Shown here: one piece after another, positions 44,185 through 55,361 of the stretch | Position numbering within the stretch: the first letter of the stretch is position 1 | Layout: every line of letters starts with the position of its first letter | Position numbers and translations under genes: made by a program | The notes under the pieces: model-generated | What the model saw: the letters and a program-made list of their open reading frames with translations, nothing else | Told to the model about the DNA's origin: nothing | Databases searched by the model: none | DNA from: Prosopocoilus inquinatus | Lineage: Eukaryota > Arthropoda > Insecta > Coleoptera > Lucanidae | Reading direction: 5' to 3' | NCBI GenBank assembly: GCA_036172665.1 | Contig: CM069876.1 | Coordinates: 47,213,001 to 47,277,000 of the forward strand | DNA length: 64,000 nt

Positions 44185-44334
44185 GGGTAAATTCTAGCCT
44201 GAAATGATGGGTCGCACCATGGGTCTATCTTGATTGGTTCTCGAGTTGCACCATGAAAAACAAATGAAAAAACTCGAGAACCGCTCGCGCTAGACCCATG
44301 GTGCGACCCATCATTTCCCGCTAGAATTTACTCA
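44185..44334. mobile_element. Foldback element, copy 2
   Basis: Same arms as copy 1 with a perfect GATGGGTCGCACCATGGGTC / GACCCATGGTGCGACCCATC pair. A few changes in the outer right arm (TTTCCCGCTAG). Confidence 0.8.
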
Positions 44335-44687
44335 GGATTTCGAAAACGGCATCATATCCAGAGAGTTCCGGTGAAAAATTAAAACTTTGATTTATTTTTT
44401 GATAACGCGATGTTCAATTGTTTGTTTTTTTTTTCTTTTTTGTAAATTGCAGCCGACGCTTTAGTTTTTAAATGTCTAAAACAATCACGGTTTGTAAGGT
44501 GAATGCCGCAACAGCATAAACACCCACATGTAGTAAGTCGGTCGCAACCGAAACAAATATATGTCATTTGTTTGTTTGTTTGATAGCTTGTCCTTTCTGT
44601 ATCTATTTTTTTTTAATAGGTAAATGAATTGTTTTTTAACCTTTTCATTAGTTTAGAACGATTGTATTAAAGTCAGTTTTATTTCAG

Positions 44688-45759
44688 ATGTTCTGCAATT
44701 TCGGACGCGACGATACCTGAACCCGACTTCACGTTTCTCGAATGTAAACCCGATTACGATTCGTTGAACGAAGTCGCGCGGCCGCAGCCGGTCGCCTGCG
44801 ACAACGCGCGCCAGCCAATCGGACGCAAGAAGACGCATTCCGGCCAGAAGCTCTACAGCTGCGACGTTTGCGATTACACAAGCCGGTTCTCCGGAAACTT
44901 GAGGAACCACAAGTACAAACACACCGACGAAAAGCTCTTCATCTGCGACCGTTGCGGTTCGAGTTATCGCTCCGCCGTAAATTTAAAACGCCACATGCGA
45001 ACACATACCGAGGAGAAACCGTATAGCTGCGACCTGTGCGCTCAGGCGTATCAAAAATCCGCAAGTTTGAAGCGGCATATGTTGACGCACACCGGCGAGA
45101 AGCCGTTCAGTTGTGAATATTGCGATTACAAATGCCAGCGTTTAAGAGACCTAAAGCGTCACATGCTGAAACATAACGGCGATTTTGATAATACAAGCCA
45201 ATCCATCGGAAGCCAGAAAGAAGTCCAGGCTGGTGATGAATTGTCGTTCATTTGCGACCGTTGCGGTTTCAAATGCCGCACGGGCGTGCTTTTGAGACAG
45301 CACATGCGGAAACACACCGACGATGAACCGTTAAGCTGCCACCTGTGCAATCAAAAATTTAAATACGCCGTCACTCTGCAAAGACACATGTCACTGCACG
45401 GCGACGAGAAGCCGCTGACTTGCGAATTTTGCGATTACGTGTGCCGGCGTTTGTCGGATCTGAAACAGCACAAGGTGATACATAGCGGCGAGAAGCCGTT
45501 CAAGTGTGAGATTTGCGACTACAGATGCGCACTGCCCGCGTATTTGAAACGGCACATGTCGTCGCACACCGCCGGCCGGAAACACAAATGTCATCTCTGC
45601 AGTTACGAATGCAGTCGGCCTGCGAGTTTAAACTTGCACATGCTGAAGCATTCCGACGAGAATCCTTTCAGCTGCGAACTTTGCGGGCAAGGGTTTAAGA
45701 CGGCTGGATGTTTAAAACAGCACATGCCAGTTCATTCCGTCGAGAAGAAAACTGTTTAA
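44688..45759 (+). CDS. C2H2 zinc-finger protein terminal exon, 10 fingers in two blocks (unit 18)
   Basis: 356 residues, starting CSAISDATIPEPD. The linker has ECKPDYDSLNEVARP, then DNARQPIGRKK. Four fingers follow (CDVC, CDRCGSSY, CDLCAQAY, CEYC). A non-finger insert of about 25 residues contains DNTSQSIGSQKE, clearly a second copy of the linker motif. Six more fingers (CDRC, CHLCNQKF, CEFC, CEIC, CHLC, CELCGQGF) end at MPVHSVEKKTV. The repeated linker suggests two exons fused, or an internal duplication. AATAAA at 45813-45818 lies inside the tip of a MITE. The CDS is GC-richer than its surroundings. Confidence 0.9.
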
Positions 45760-45801
45760 GTGTAACTTTCGCAAATCCAGTCATGCAAATGCAGCCGAAA
45801 A

Positions 45802-46068
45802 TACAGGGTGTAAATAAAAAAATTGCACTCACTTTGGTAGGTGATAGTACAAATCAAGACAAGAAGAAAATTCTTATAAAGCCTGGCCCAATACTCAACG
45901 GTTTTCGAGGTGTGGAGTTTTGAAATTTTGACCTACAAAACAAAAAACATTTTCGTGTTGACAATGGCTGTTGGTTCAGGGTTTATCAAATAGAATTTTT
46001 CTCTTATCTGGATCTCTACCATCACCTGTCAAAGGCGCGGAGTTTTTTTTTTTTATTAACACCTTGTA
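45802..46068. mobile_element. Small MITE with TACAGGGTGT ends
   Basis: Left tip TACAGGGTGTAAATAAAAAA; the right tip reads, as its complement, TACAAGGTGTTAATAAAAAA. It starts 42 bases after the unit 18 stop, and the left tip supplies an AATAAA. Confidence 0.55.
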
Positions 46069-48060
46069 TGTCTTGATGTTTCTAATTCATGTATTTTCTT
46101 TTCGTCACTCGGTGTAATGACGTCATAGGTGTAAGTTAATTAATTCAAAGCACGCCGGTTTTTAAATTTGATTTATTTTTACAAGCCACCACAGAAACGT
46201 GCCGTTTGTATTTATTTAGGTTTGCGTGTGATCTTTTATGCTGTATTAAAAAAAAAAAACTTGTAGAATCGAACTCGTTTAATACAGTTTTCTGTCGTAC
46301 GAAGGATTTTTTTTTCTAATGTTAGTTTAAAATGGAGAGTTACCCAAACGGTTAACAAGCGAAATTTATTTTCAGCCGAATCGACTGTACCTCGGAAACG
46401 GTTGACTTTTCGACCTGTGTTTACTGAGACTTTTGTGTCCGTATTGATCACATCTGTGACCGGGTGAAATTTCCGAACGTATTTTTTAAACACCCTGTAT
46501 AATGGAAATTAAATTAACAGGTAAATTTAATATTTCCTTCAGAAAAAAAAAATAATTAGTGATAAACGTTGAAGACGTCGTCATAGCGATTTGACACGAT
46601 ATTTACTCAAAGACACAAAAATAAAAAATAAAGGAAAAACAAATGACGAAAGTAATTTCTTAATTTCTGAAATGGAAACAGGTGAAACAGGTAGGACGTT
46701 TTCGAAACATTAAAAACAAGTTAAGATTAATAAAGAAAAAAAAAAAAGAACTAAAAGGCGAATTGAAAAGCAAACGAAAACTTTTGAAAGAAGCAAGAAA
46801 AACAAATGAAACTCGCCCGCCAATGAGAAACGCGGATGATTTCCGAATTTTTAATTTTTTAATTAAAAAAGAAAACGCGGAGATAACATAAATACATAAA
46901 ATCGCAAACGGAATGGAAACCAAACACAAAAATAATAGATTCAAACTAAAACAAACAAAAGAGACAGAAAAAACAATTGACGATCGCATTTGCCAAATAA
47001 AAGGGTGTAATTTCAAATGTTTAAAGTCATGTTTACATTGTCGAAATGACGTGCTCAGGTTGTATTACGTATGCTGCCGTGCTTAAACAGTTGGTAGTGA
47101 CAGAAATTTTTCGTTTGACAGTTACAATTTGGAATTTCAAAAATAATTTTCGGATATCAAATATGAAACTTGCAAAAAAAATCAGAAACAAAAGAGAAAT
47201 TAAAAAAAGAGTAACAAAATACGAAGTATGGAATAAAGAAAAAAAAAAAACAAAAAAAATCGACAACGATAACATCAAGCTGAACGAACTTAAAAAGAAA
47301 AGAACGACGAAATACAGTAAGCGAAAAAACAAAGACGGACAAAAAACAAATGAAAAACGATGAACTGCAAAAAAGCGACAATTCAATGCGAAAAATCAAT
47401 TCTATAAGAAAAACAAAAGAGAAATACGTAGTACGAGAGCTTAAAAACAGAAAAAAAAACAAAAGAAGATTGACGACTAAAGCCCACTTGACACTATGCA
47501 AGTGAAGTGATTTAAAATCTTACATAAAATGACAGAGAAGCAACGATCCAACTGATGGACATTCATTATGGTAGTCTCTCTCTCATTTTGTACAAGATTC
47601 TACATGAAATCTTGCAGGGTGTCAAACGGGCGCCTAAAATGGACAAAAAACAAATGAATCTCCAGATGAAAAAAAAAAGAAAAAACAATGGTAGAAAACA
47701 AAACACAACTACAAAAATGTAAAAATCAATTTGATAAAACAAACTAAAGAGAAATGCCAAAGATAAAATGAATTAAAAGAAAAACAGTACTGCCACGATG
47801 GAAAAAAAAAATAAAATCGACGAAAGTTATTGCAAATAAAAACAACCTCGCAGGAAACAAAAGCGGCGAACTGTAAAGGAGAGTCAATAAAATGCGTTGA
47901 TTAGAATAGAAAGAAGAGAAACGCAAAGAATAGAAAGAAATCTGAAGTAGAATGGATAGACAAAAAAATAAATAAATTAGAAAGCAACGAAAATTTGTCG
48001 AAAGAAAGCGTCGCAAACAACAACAAAAGTAGGCGAAATCAGGGGCCAGGCGGTAAATAA
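46069..48060. other. A-rich gene-free DNA
   Basis: A transposon tip AACACCCTGTATAAT lies at 46489-46503. From 46600 on, AAAACAAATGAAA-like words recur, making Lys-rich plus and Phe-rich minus frames. I see no protein family, and codon usage is unlike the zinc-finger units. Confidence 0.45.
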
Positions 48061-49688
48061 AATTTTTGAACGCCAAATATAAGGTTGTTTTCGCGACGCG
48101 ACGTACCGATCATAAGTGGTTATAAGCAACCGAGTTACGAGTGGTTATTTGTCACGTGCGCGAAAATGTACTGGTTAAACAAATGTCAACACAATACTTT
48201 TCAAATGTAAACTTAACTTAACCTATACAATATTGAGTTAAATAGGATATTATCATGAATGTAAACACGTACACATAACCTCAACAACAAATTATTGCAG
48301 TTTCTTACCTCCAACACCAGGTTAAAAATCGCTTACCGTTATGACGTCAGGAGTGACCTAGTCTCACGTAACCGGTGTGTGACGAAAATGACGAACTTTT
48401 GTGTTACCAATTGTAACCGGTAACTCGCTAAAATAAGCTTTATGTCTCAGTTGTAGGATAAATGGCGGAATTTCGCTCAATCCGGCAACCCTGATGTTGC
48501 CCAGTGAGTGGCCGGCTTTAGTTTTGGTTATTTTAAGACGCATACGCGTTTATCATTACCTCAATCGGCTGTTTCTGTTAATTTGTCTTCACATTCCTTA
48601 ACAATTTATGTACATAACATACACGCTTCGTACCCCTCTCCCTAATCACCTACTCTCCGAATTGCCAAAGCAGAAAAAAAAACTTGAAAGCTTAAGGCAG
48701 TTTCTTTTGCTCGTAAAATTGTGATCCAAACGTGTTCTAATTCAAAACCAGATATTTTTTTCTTTTAATTTCTCTATTTTTAAAACTTGTTTGGGCTGAA
48801 TTATGGTTATCTGCAAATGAACTGTCAATCAAAAATTCAAGTCCGGTGTTTTGTTGCAACAACTACGAAATTCAGGTCCAAACTATTCGAAACACGATAC
48901 AAACTTTTAAGCGAAAGAAAGCACCTCTTATCTACTGACAATTATTTTCTTAATCTAGTACCTTTTGTTTTTTGGAGTTGGTGTTAACTATCCCCGTTCC
49001 GTGTCCCGTGCGGTGGCAACATTGATCTGAATTTAAACGTTTGACAGGCAGGCTATACAGTAGAAATAATGTGCGTTTTTAATTGCAGTGTTTAGTGTAT
49101 GTGGATTTTATTTATAAAAGCACATACATATTCCACACAAGGATTTAAATATAATCTGTTTACTTATGATTATCTCATGTGCCGCAACATAACCTTGCTT
49201 TTTTTTTGCATGTGCGTTGTGAAGTGTAAAAGTGCCCTGAACACGAAGCATGTTCTGAAAATCACAGAGATTGTGTGAATGGAGGTGAAGGAGGATGCAG
49301 CAGAAGAAATACAGGATAGAACAAGAAGACTACGCAGCTTCTTTGAATATTGCATTGAACCGAATGCCCCCTTTTTCTTATTATGTTTAAACAGAGCACT
49401 GCTGCGCTTGTTGCCAAATCAATGACGTACAGCTGGATTTATAAACTTTGTGCTGTCTTTGCAGCCTACTGTTATGTTAAGTTATTACGAATGGCCTAGC
49501 CATTCATAATAATTTAAGTTCTAATGGCAGCTTCGACAGTGAGCTGCAGAAAAAGTTTGTAAACCCAGCTTTATCACTCAGAGTGGTTTGTTGTCAGCAG
49601 CAGCAACAGCCTGCCGAAATTTAACGAAGAAAGCTCCTCCGTGTCAATTTATTCATTAACTTTTTTTTTTTGTTTGCAGAGTGAATCC
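48061..49688. other. Gene-free DNA
   Basis: Nothing recognised. Frames at 48787-48987 and 49170-49355 have no supporting features. Confidence 0.4.
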
Positions 49689-49738
49689 CTCGAGCAGCCT
49701 CTGTACAGCTGTTTCAACCCTATTTGGGGCTTCATCAA
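49689..49738 (-). ncRNA. Hammerhead-ribozyme-like fragment, copy 3
   Basis: On the minus strand: UUGAUGA, stem II AGCCC/GGGUU, GAAACAGCUGUAC, and CAGAGGCUGCUCGAGGGAUU, the same 3' part as copies 1 and 2. The upstream stem I strand is absent, so it is a truncated copy. Confidence 0.4.
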
Positions 49739-50115
49739 TTTGTCAATCCTAATGCAATGTTAGGACAAAAAGTGATTGTAAGATGTCGCTCTTTAAGCTA
49801 TTCATTATTTAATAAAATTAATTAAAAAAGAGCTTCAATGCAAGAAGATGAAATGGTCAGTTATATCTAAGTTTACTTTCTAAATCGCTGCTGATTGGTC
49901 GGTTGGTCTGGTCTGACTGTTTGATTTGATGATTTCGTGAGTCAGTTTGACCATTGACTTAACTCAACGCAAATAAATTTTGCTTTGAAGGGAAAGTTCC
50001 GGTGACTGAATAGATGGATTCCACTAATAATATAACTTTGGATTTAATTTTATTTTGAAAAACTATCGGGCAAGACTTTTTTAATTTGTGCTAGGCTTTC
50101 AAGCAATCTTTATTG
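49739..50115. other. Spacer
   Basis: AT-rich. Nothing recognised apart from CTTTATTGCTTTCATCAGA leading into the next element. Confidence 0.35.
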
Positions 50116-51689
50116 CTTTCATCAGAGCAAGAACTACGAATGGAAGGTTACAATTGATTGAATTATATACCCAATAAAATTTTTAGTTACTCTTGCATTC
50201 CAAATTATAAATTACCGTTCAAAATTTCAAAATATTTATTGAAAAACGAGGTTTATTTATTTTCAAAGGTAAGTCAGGTAAGTCAAGATTTAGAAAATTA
50301 TTTCAAAATATTATTATTGAAGTTGATTCTTGTCTGATGAAAATTGTAAGTACAAAGTTTTTTTTAAGTCTTGAAACGGTTCTAAATTAAAAAAAAAAAA
50401 TATTATGTTATTCCGAATCACGATTGAAATTTTGGAATTTTATTAAATACTCATAAGCCAAATTAAGGTTTTGAATTCTGAACGAAAACTCACAGAATAG
50501 AATAAGTTTTTTTTTTTTTTTTAATATGAATAATAATTCTAAGGATAATCTTGCACGATAATTAGTTTCTTTTTCTAATTTTTTTTTTGTGTTAGTGAAC
50601 TCTAATAAATGATTTTTTTCCTTTAAAATGTTGTACTAAAGCACTAGAATTTTTATCTTTTTCAGTTATTGATCTACACTCAGGTTCAGGTTTATGTTGT
50701 GATGGTCATGATTTAAGCCAATTAGAAGTTTGTCCTATATGTATAAACCTGATCACTAGAGATGGGATTATAGGATATGCAAGCCGAAATTAAGAGAATA
50801 TCTTTTTGGCTAAAATATGCATATTCCTGCATAGTTAAGGCATATTTTAGCCAAAAAACTTGCAGTATGTGCGCATATTCTCTTCATTTCGATTTAAATA
50901 TCGTATAATCCCAGCTTTACTGATCAGATCATTCAGTACAAGGGAATACAATAGTCGATAAACAATACCAAATCGATAAGAAAGCGCAATTTTATCTTTA
51001 GTTTTACCAAAAAGATTATTAATGGTTTTTAAATTACATTTAACATATTTTTTAGTTCTTCTTTTTAGTTAGGTATTCTTTAGTTCTTGGTATAAGCGGC
51101 TATTTGTGGATTTATTTTGTAAATGAGAATGTTTTGATTTTGATTATTTTGGAAATTATTATTGTTAATATTATGAAAATTTTGATTCACAACATAAATC
51201 TGATTGTAGATTGATAAGTAAAGAAGAAAAAAAAAAAATCTGGCGCTTTAATACAACATTTTAAAGGAAAAAAAAAATCATCTATTAGACTTGGCTAACA
51301 CAAAATTTTTTGGAAAAGGAAACCAATTACCCTGCAAGATTATTCTTAGAATTATTTCAAATTAAAAAAAAAAAAGACAGTAAATCTAAGAGTTTCCGAA
51401 CAGATATTCAAAATCTCAACTTCGCTTATGAATATTTATTTAATAAAATTTGATTTTAATCGTAATTCGGAATAACAGAATCCAATGGTAACATTTTGAA
51501 ATACCTAATTTCCTAAATCTTGAAACACTACATTTGAAAATAAATTAACTTCGTTTTTCGACAAATATTTTGAAATTTTGAACGTTAATTTGGAATGTAA
51601 TTGTAAATTAAAGATGTACAAGTTATTTTATTGTGAATGTAATTCACTTGATTGTAAACTTCCATTCGCAGTTTTTACTCTGATGAAAG
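50116..51689. mobile_element. Large foldback element, ~1.57 kb, arms ~600 bp
   Basis: Left tip CTTTCATCAGAGCAAGAACT, right tip ending CTCTGATGAAAG. Imperfect complementarity runs inward through TTCAAAATTTCAAAATATTT, ATTCCGAATCACGATT and GATAATCTTGCA to about 50730 and 51130. The centre (about 50750-50930) holds a second inverted repeat around GGATATGCAAGCCG. No transposase frame is seen. Confidence 0.75.
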
Positions 51690-52230
51690 TTAAGCATAAA
51701 AATAAAAAGAGTCTTCCATTGACTGATAATTTTTCAAAATAAGTTTAATTCCCAACGGTCGAATACTCCTTGGTGCGCAATTTAAATTTAATGTTCTGTT
51801 TACACGCTGTTCATAGAATGCCCACGAAACTTGCGCCCGTATTCTTAGTAAATCAAAAATCGATAATGAAGTTGCAAACTCGAAAGCTTGCAATTTTACA
51901 AAACGGTGCACGCCCGCTACCATTTATTAATAACAGAGTGTACCTCAGTTTATTTTGTTGTTTATTTATTTAATGAATAAGTAAAGTGTTTCGCGCTATC
52001 TCTAGTTACGGCCGTCTCCAAACGCGGGAGTTTTTGAACACGCTTTATGTTCGTTCGTTTGTATTGCTCGGAGTTACCCTGAAAGCTGTCTGTCTGTAAA
52101 ATGTAGTTTTTAAGTCACATTCGTCGAAAAAATTTTGATCTGTGACGGAAAACTATATTTTACAGCATTTGGAGCAACTCCAAACAATGCGAGCGCACGA
52201 ATTTTTTTATTACATTATTTTTGGCTTACG
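51690..52230. other. Spacer
   Basis: The frame at 51770-51973 is unsupported. Nothing recognised. Confidence 0.35.
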
Positions 52231-52606
52231 TACAGTGTGTCCCAGGAGTGATGGTACAAGCGGTATGTTGGATTAAAAATTTTAGCATTTTAGGGTTGTG
52301 GGATTAAGTTCTGGGCGAGTTTTATGTGCTGCGGAGGACGAATTGTGTGACACGGAAGCGGAATTTGTGCTGCGGAGCACTTGTTTATGTACTGGCGTGG
52401 TTGTGAATAGAATTTTAAGAACGTTTTCAGTTTTTGAGATATGTACGATTGAAGCGAAAACCATTTTCCTTTCAGGTAAAGTACCCGTTTTGTTCGTGAT
52501 GTGGCTAATACGTTACTGAGAAAAGTTGTTCGGAATGAGATTAATTATGGCCTTATACATACAGTGCAGAATTTCAGAAAGATCTACCTGCATAGGGAGC
52601 CCGACG

Positions 52607-52856
52607 AATAGAATTCTATTTTTGTGACGTCACGTAATCTTCAGAGACTCAAACTCGCAAGAGAACGTGACGTCAAAATGACGTACGTTCTCACGCAAAA
52701 CAATATAAATCGCAAGAGAATTACGTCATTTTGACGTCACGTTCTCTGGCGAGTTTGTTTCCTCGATTCGAGAACAAGACCTCAGGCGACTGTTTATGGT
52801 ATAGCAAGCGTCTGTCGTTGCTAGGCAACGTGACGTCACAAAAATGGAATTCTATT
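52607..52856. mobile_element. Nested MITE with TGACGTCA-rich arms
   Basis: Ends AATAGAATTCTATTTTTGTG and its complement. Inner arms include GTGACGTCA, GAGAACGTGACGTCA and TGACGTCACGTTCTC. Inserted in the 52231-53824 element. Confidence 0.7.
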
Positions 52857-53253
52857 GGCCCTATACAGCTTTGATTAAACCGTCATTTTCTAGGTTATGA
52901 ACGAAATAAATTGCATTTATGCACAAATTAAATTTACAAAACGTAATTCGAATAAATAAATAAATCAATAACAACGTCTTGTAAATTTAATTTGTGCATA
53001 AATGCAGTTTATTTCGTTCATAACCTAAAAAAATGACGGTTTTGTGTTTAATCAAAGTAGGTACATCTTCCTGAAATTTTGTACAGGGCCGTAATTTCTC
53101 ATTCTGAACAACTTTTCTTAGTGTCATATTGCCATATCATGAACAAAACGGATACTTTACCTGAAAACAAAAAATAGAAGAAAGGATATGAAATAAATAT
53201 CAAATAAGACACTTTATAAACGAGCTAAAATTAATTTTTTATTACTTAAACCC

Positions 53254-53391
53254 GCTTCATAATTGAACTAAAGGAGACTTTAAAATAAAAGTCGCATTCT
53301 AATGTGTAAATAACTTATGTTTTCGCATTTGTTTTGACATTTGACTTTAACTTTAATAATTTTAAAGTCGCCTTTAATTCGATTATGAAAC
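53254..53391. mobile_element. ~138-bp MITE, copy 1
   Basis: Inverted ends CTTCATAATTGAACTAAAGG and the complement of TTTAATTCGATTATGAAAC. Same family as 53626-53763 and 56705-56836. Confidence 0.7.
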
Positions 53392-53625
53392 TGGCTGTTA
53401 CCTGTCAAGTAATTAATAAAATAAGTTACCTATTTGACATGTAAGTAATAAAAATTATTAATTTTAGTTCGTTTCTAAAGTGTCTTACTTGTTTCATGTC
53501 CTTTTTGCTTCACGGCAAGGCCGACTTGTTTGTCAAAAACTGAAAATATTCTTAAAATCCGATTCACACCAAGCAGAACTTCATCGTTAATCCCACGATC
53601 TTAAAATCACACAAAATTAACAACA

Positions 53626-53763
53626 GGTTTCATAATTAATTGAACTAAAGGAGATTTTAAAATGAAAGTCACAGTCAGATGTCAAAACTAATGCAAAAAC
53701 ATATTTGCTTACACATCAGAATGTGACTTTTATTTTAAAGTCTCCTTTAGTTCGATTATGAAC
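53626..53763. mobile_element. ~138-bp MITE, copy 2
   Basis: GGTTTCATAATTAATTGAAC at the left; CTCCTTTAGTTCGATTATGA at the right. Interior stem AAAGTCACA/TGTGACTTT. Confidence 0.75.
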
Positions 53764-53953
53764 CCGACCCTAAAGTTCTTAATCCATCAGACCTTTTGTA
53801 ACACCAGTTCTGTGACACACTGTATATACATTAATAATTTAGTCAGTCTACAATTTCGATTTGTAATAATCAAGATTCTTATTTAGAAAGCATGATTTGC
53901 GCAAACTTTCAAATTGAGAACGCAAGGAAACTTAAAAAGTCTCTTTGTTTCAG

Positions 53954-55361
53954 GCCCGCATGGATTTCGAAAGTTAGCATCCTAGATGAAAAGACCTTTA
54001 TATGCCAGATATGCGATTGTAAGCTTTCGTCCCGCGTGTCATTGCGAAATCACATTCTGATACATACCGGTGAGAAGCCGTTCGGTTGTGATCTGTGCGA
54101 CTACAAATGCCGACTCCTTGACGGCTTGAAACGCCACAAACTAACGCACTCCGAAGAGAAGCCGTTCGGCTGCGACTCGTGCGATTATAAATGCCGGCAA
54201 ATCGGAACCTTGAAGCGGCACAAGTTAACGCACACCGACGAGAAGTCGTTCAGTTGCGATTCGTGCGATTTTAAATGCCAGAGAATTGATTACTTGAAAC
54301 AACACACACTAACGCACTCCAGCGAGAAACCGTACAATTGCGATCTGTGCGATTATAAGTGCCGACAGATTGGGACCTTGAAGCGACACAAGATAACGCA
54401 CACCGACCAGAAGGCCCTCAGTTGCGACCTTTGCGATTACAAGTGCCGAAAAATCGAAAGCTTGACGAGGCACAAGTTGAAGCACACCGACGGGAAGCAT
54501 GAGTTAAAGCGCACCGACGCGAAGCCCTTCAGTTGCGATCTATGCGATTTTAAGTGCCGTCAAAATGGACATCTGAAGCGGCACAAGTTAACGCACGCCG
54601 GGGAAAAGCCGTACCATTGCGATCTATGCGATTATAAATGCTTACGCGTTGAGAGCTTGAAGCTGCACAAGTTGAAGCACACCGACGAGAAGCCGTTCGG
54701 TTGTGATCTTTGCGATTATAAATGCCGAAGAACCGAAAGCTTGAAAAGGCACAAGCTAACGCATGTCGAAGGGAAGCCGCTGAGTTGTGATCTCTGCGAT
54801 TATAAATGCCGCAGGACGGACAGTTTGAAAGCCCACAAGTTAAAGCACACCGACGAGAAACCGTTCAGTTGTGATTTATGCGATTTTAAGTGCCGACAAA
54901 TCGGACACTTGAAGCAGCACAACTTAACGCACATCAGCGAGAAGCCGTTCAGTTGTGATCTATGCGATTATAAATGCAGGAGAATTGGACACTTGAAGAA
55001 TCACAAGCTGAAGCACGCCGACGAGAAGCCGTTCAGTTGTGATCTGTGCGGTTATAGATGCCGGCAGAATTGGAACTTGAAGCAGCACAAGTTGACGCAC
55101 GCCAGCGAAATGTCGTTCAGTTGTGATCTTTGCGATTATAAATGCCGACATCTTGTTAGTCTGAAACGGCACAAGATAGTGCACACCGATGTGAAGCCGC
55201 ACAGTTGTGACCTGTGCGATTATAAATGCCGACAAATCGGAGACTTGAGGACGCATAAGTTGACGCATACCGGCGAGAAGCCCTTCGCTTGTGACCTTTG
55301 CGATTATGCTTGCCGAAACACTAAAAACTTGAAGAGACACAAGTTAAGGGCGCACTGGTAG
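53954..55361 (+). CDS. C2H2 zinc-finger protein terminal exon, 16 fingers (unit 19)
   Basis: 468 residues from TTTGTTTCAG|G, starting PAWISKVSI. Finger 1 is CQICDCKLSSRVSLRNH, followed by fifteen Cys-core fingers. Between fingers 6 and 7 the linker is TDGKHELKRTDAKPFS, the remains of a finger whose zinc half is deleted in frame. Helix starts include RQIGT, QRIDY, RKIES, RRTDS, RQNWN and RHLVS, so contacts vary widely. It ends LKRHKLRAHW, TAG. The frame continues upstream to ATG 53892, but that sequence is the pyrimidine-tract side of the intron and shows no similarity to other units; I use the acceptor. AATAAA is far off at about 55865. Confidence 0.9.

Larger units (their letters stand above)
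43690..44480. repeat. ~410-bp tandem duplication carrying two foldback elements
   Basis: GCAATTTCGGACAAAA, GCATTTTTGAGTT, ACGCGATGTTCAATTGTTT and CCGACGCTTTAGTTTT occur in order in both halves (from about 43717 and 44130). Each half contains one copy of the foldback. Confidence 0.75.
52231..53824. mobile_element. Nested foldback transposon, ~1.6 kb, TACAGTGTGTC ends
   Basis: The ends TACAGTGTGTCCCAGGAG and its imperfect complement ...TGTGACACACTGTA form terminal repeats of about 30 bases. Inside, 52500-52600 is complementary to 53060-53165, and 52870-52975 to 52975-53055. A further pair (53200 and 53470) surrounds another MITE. At least three smaller elements are nested within it. Confidence 0.65.

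Noticed and set aside
46682..48076. Lys-rich plus and Phe-rich minus frames
   Set aside because: Both result from A-rich DNA and overlap on opposite strands, with no motif.
53892..53953. ATG 53892 as the start of unit 19
   Set aside because: The 20 residues before the acceptor match no other unit and cover the intron pyrimidine tract; similarity begins at PAWISK. It remains possible as an alternative start.
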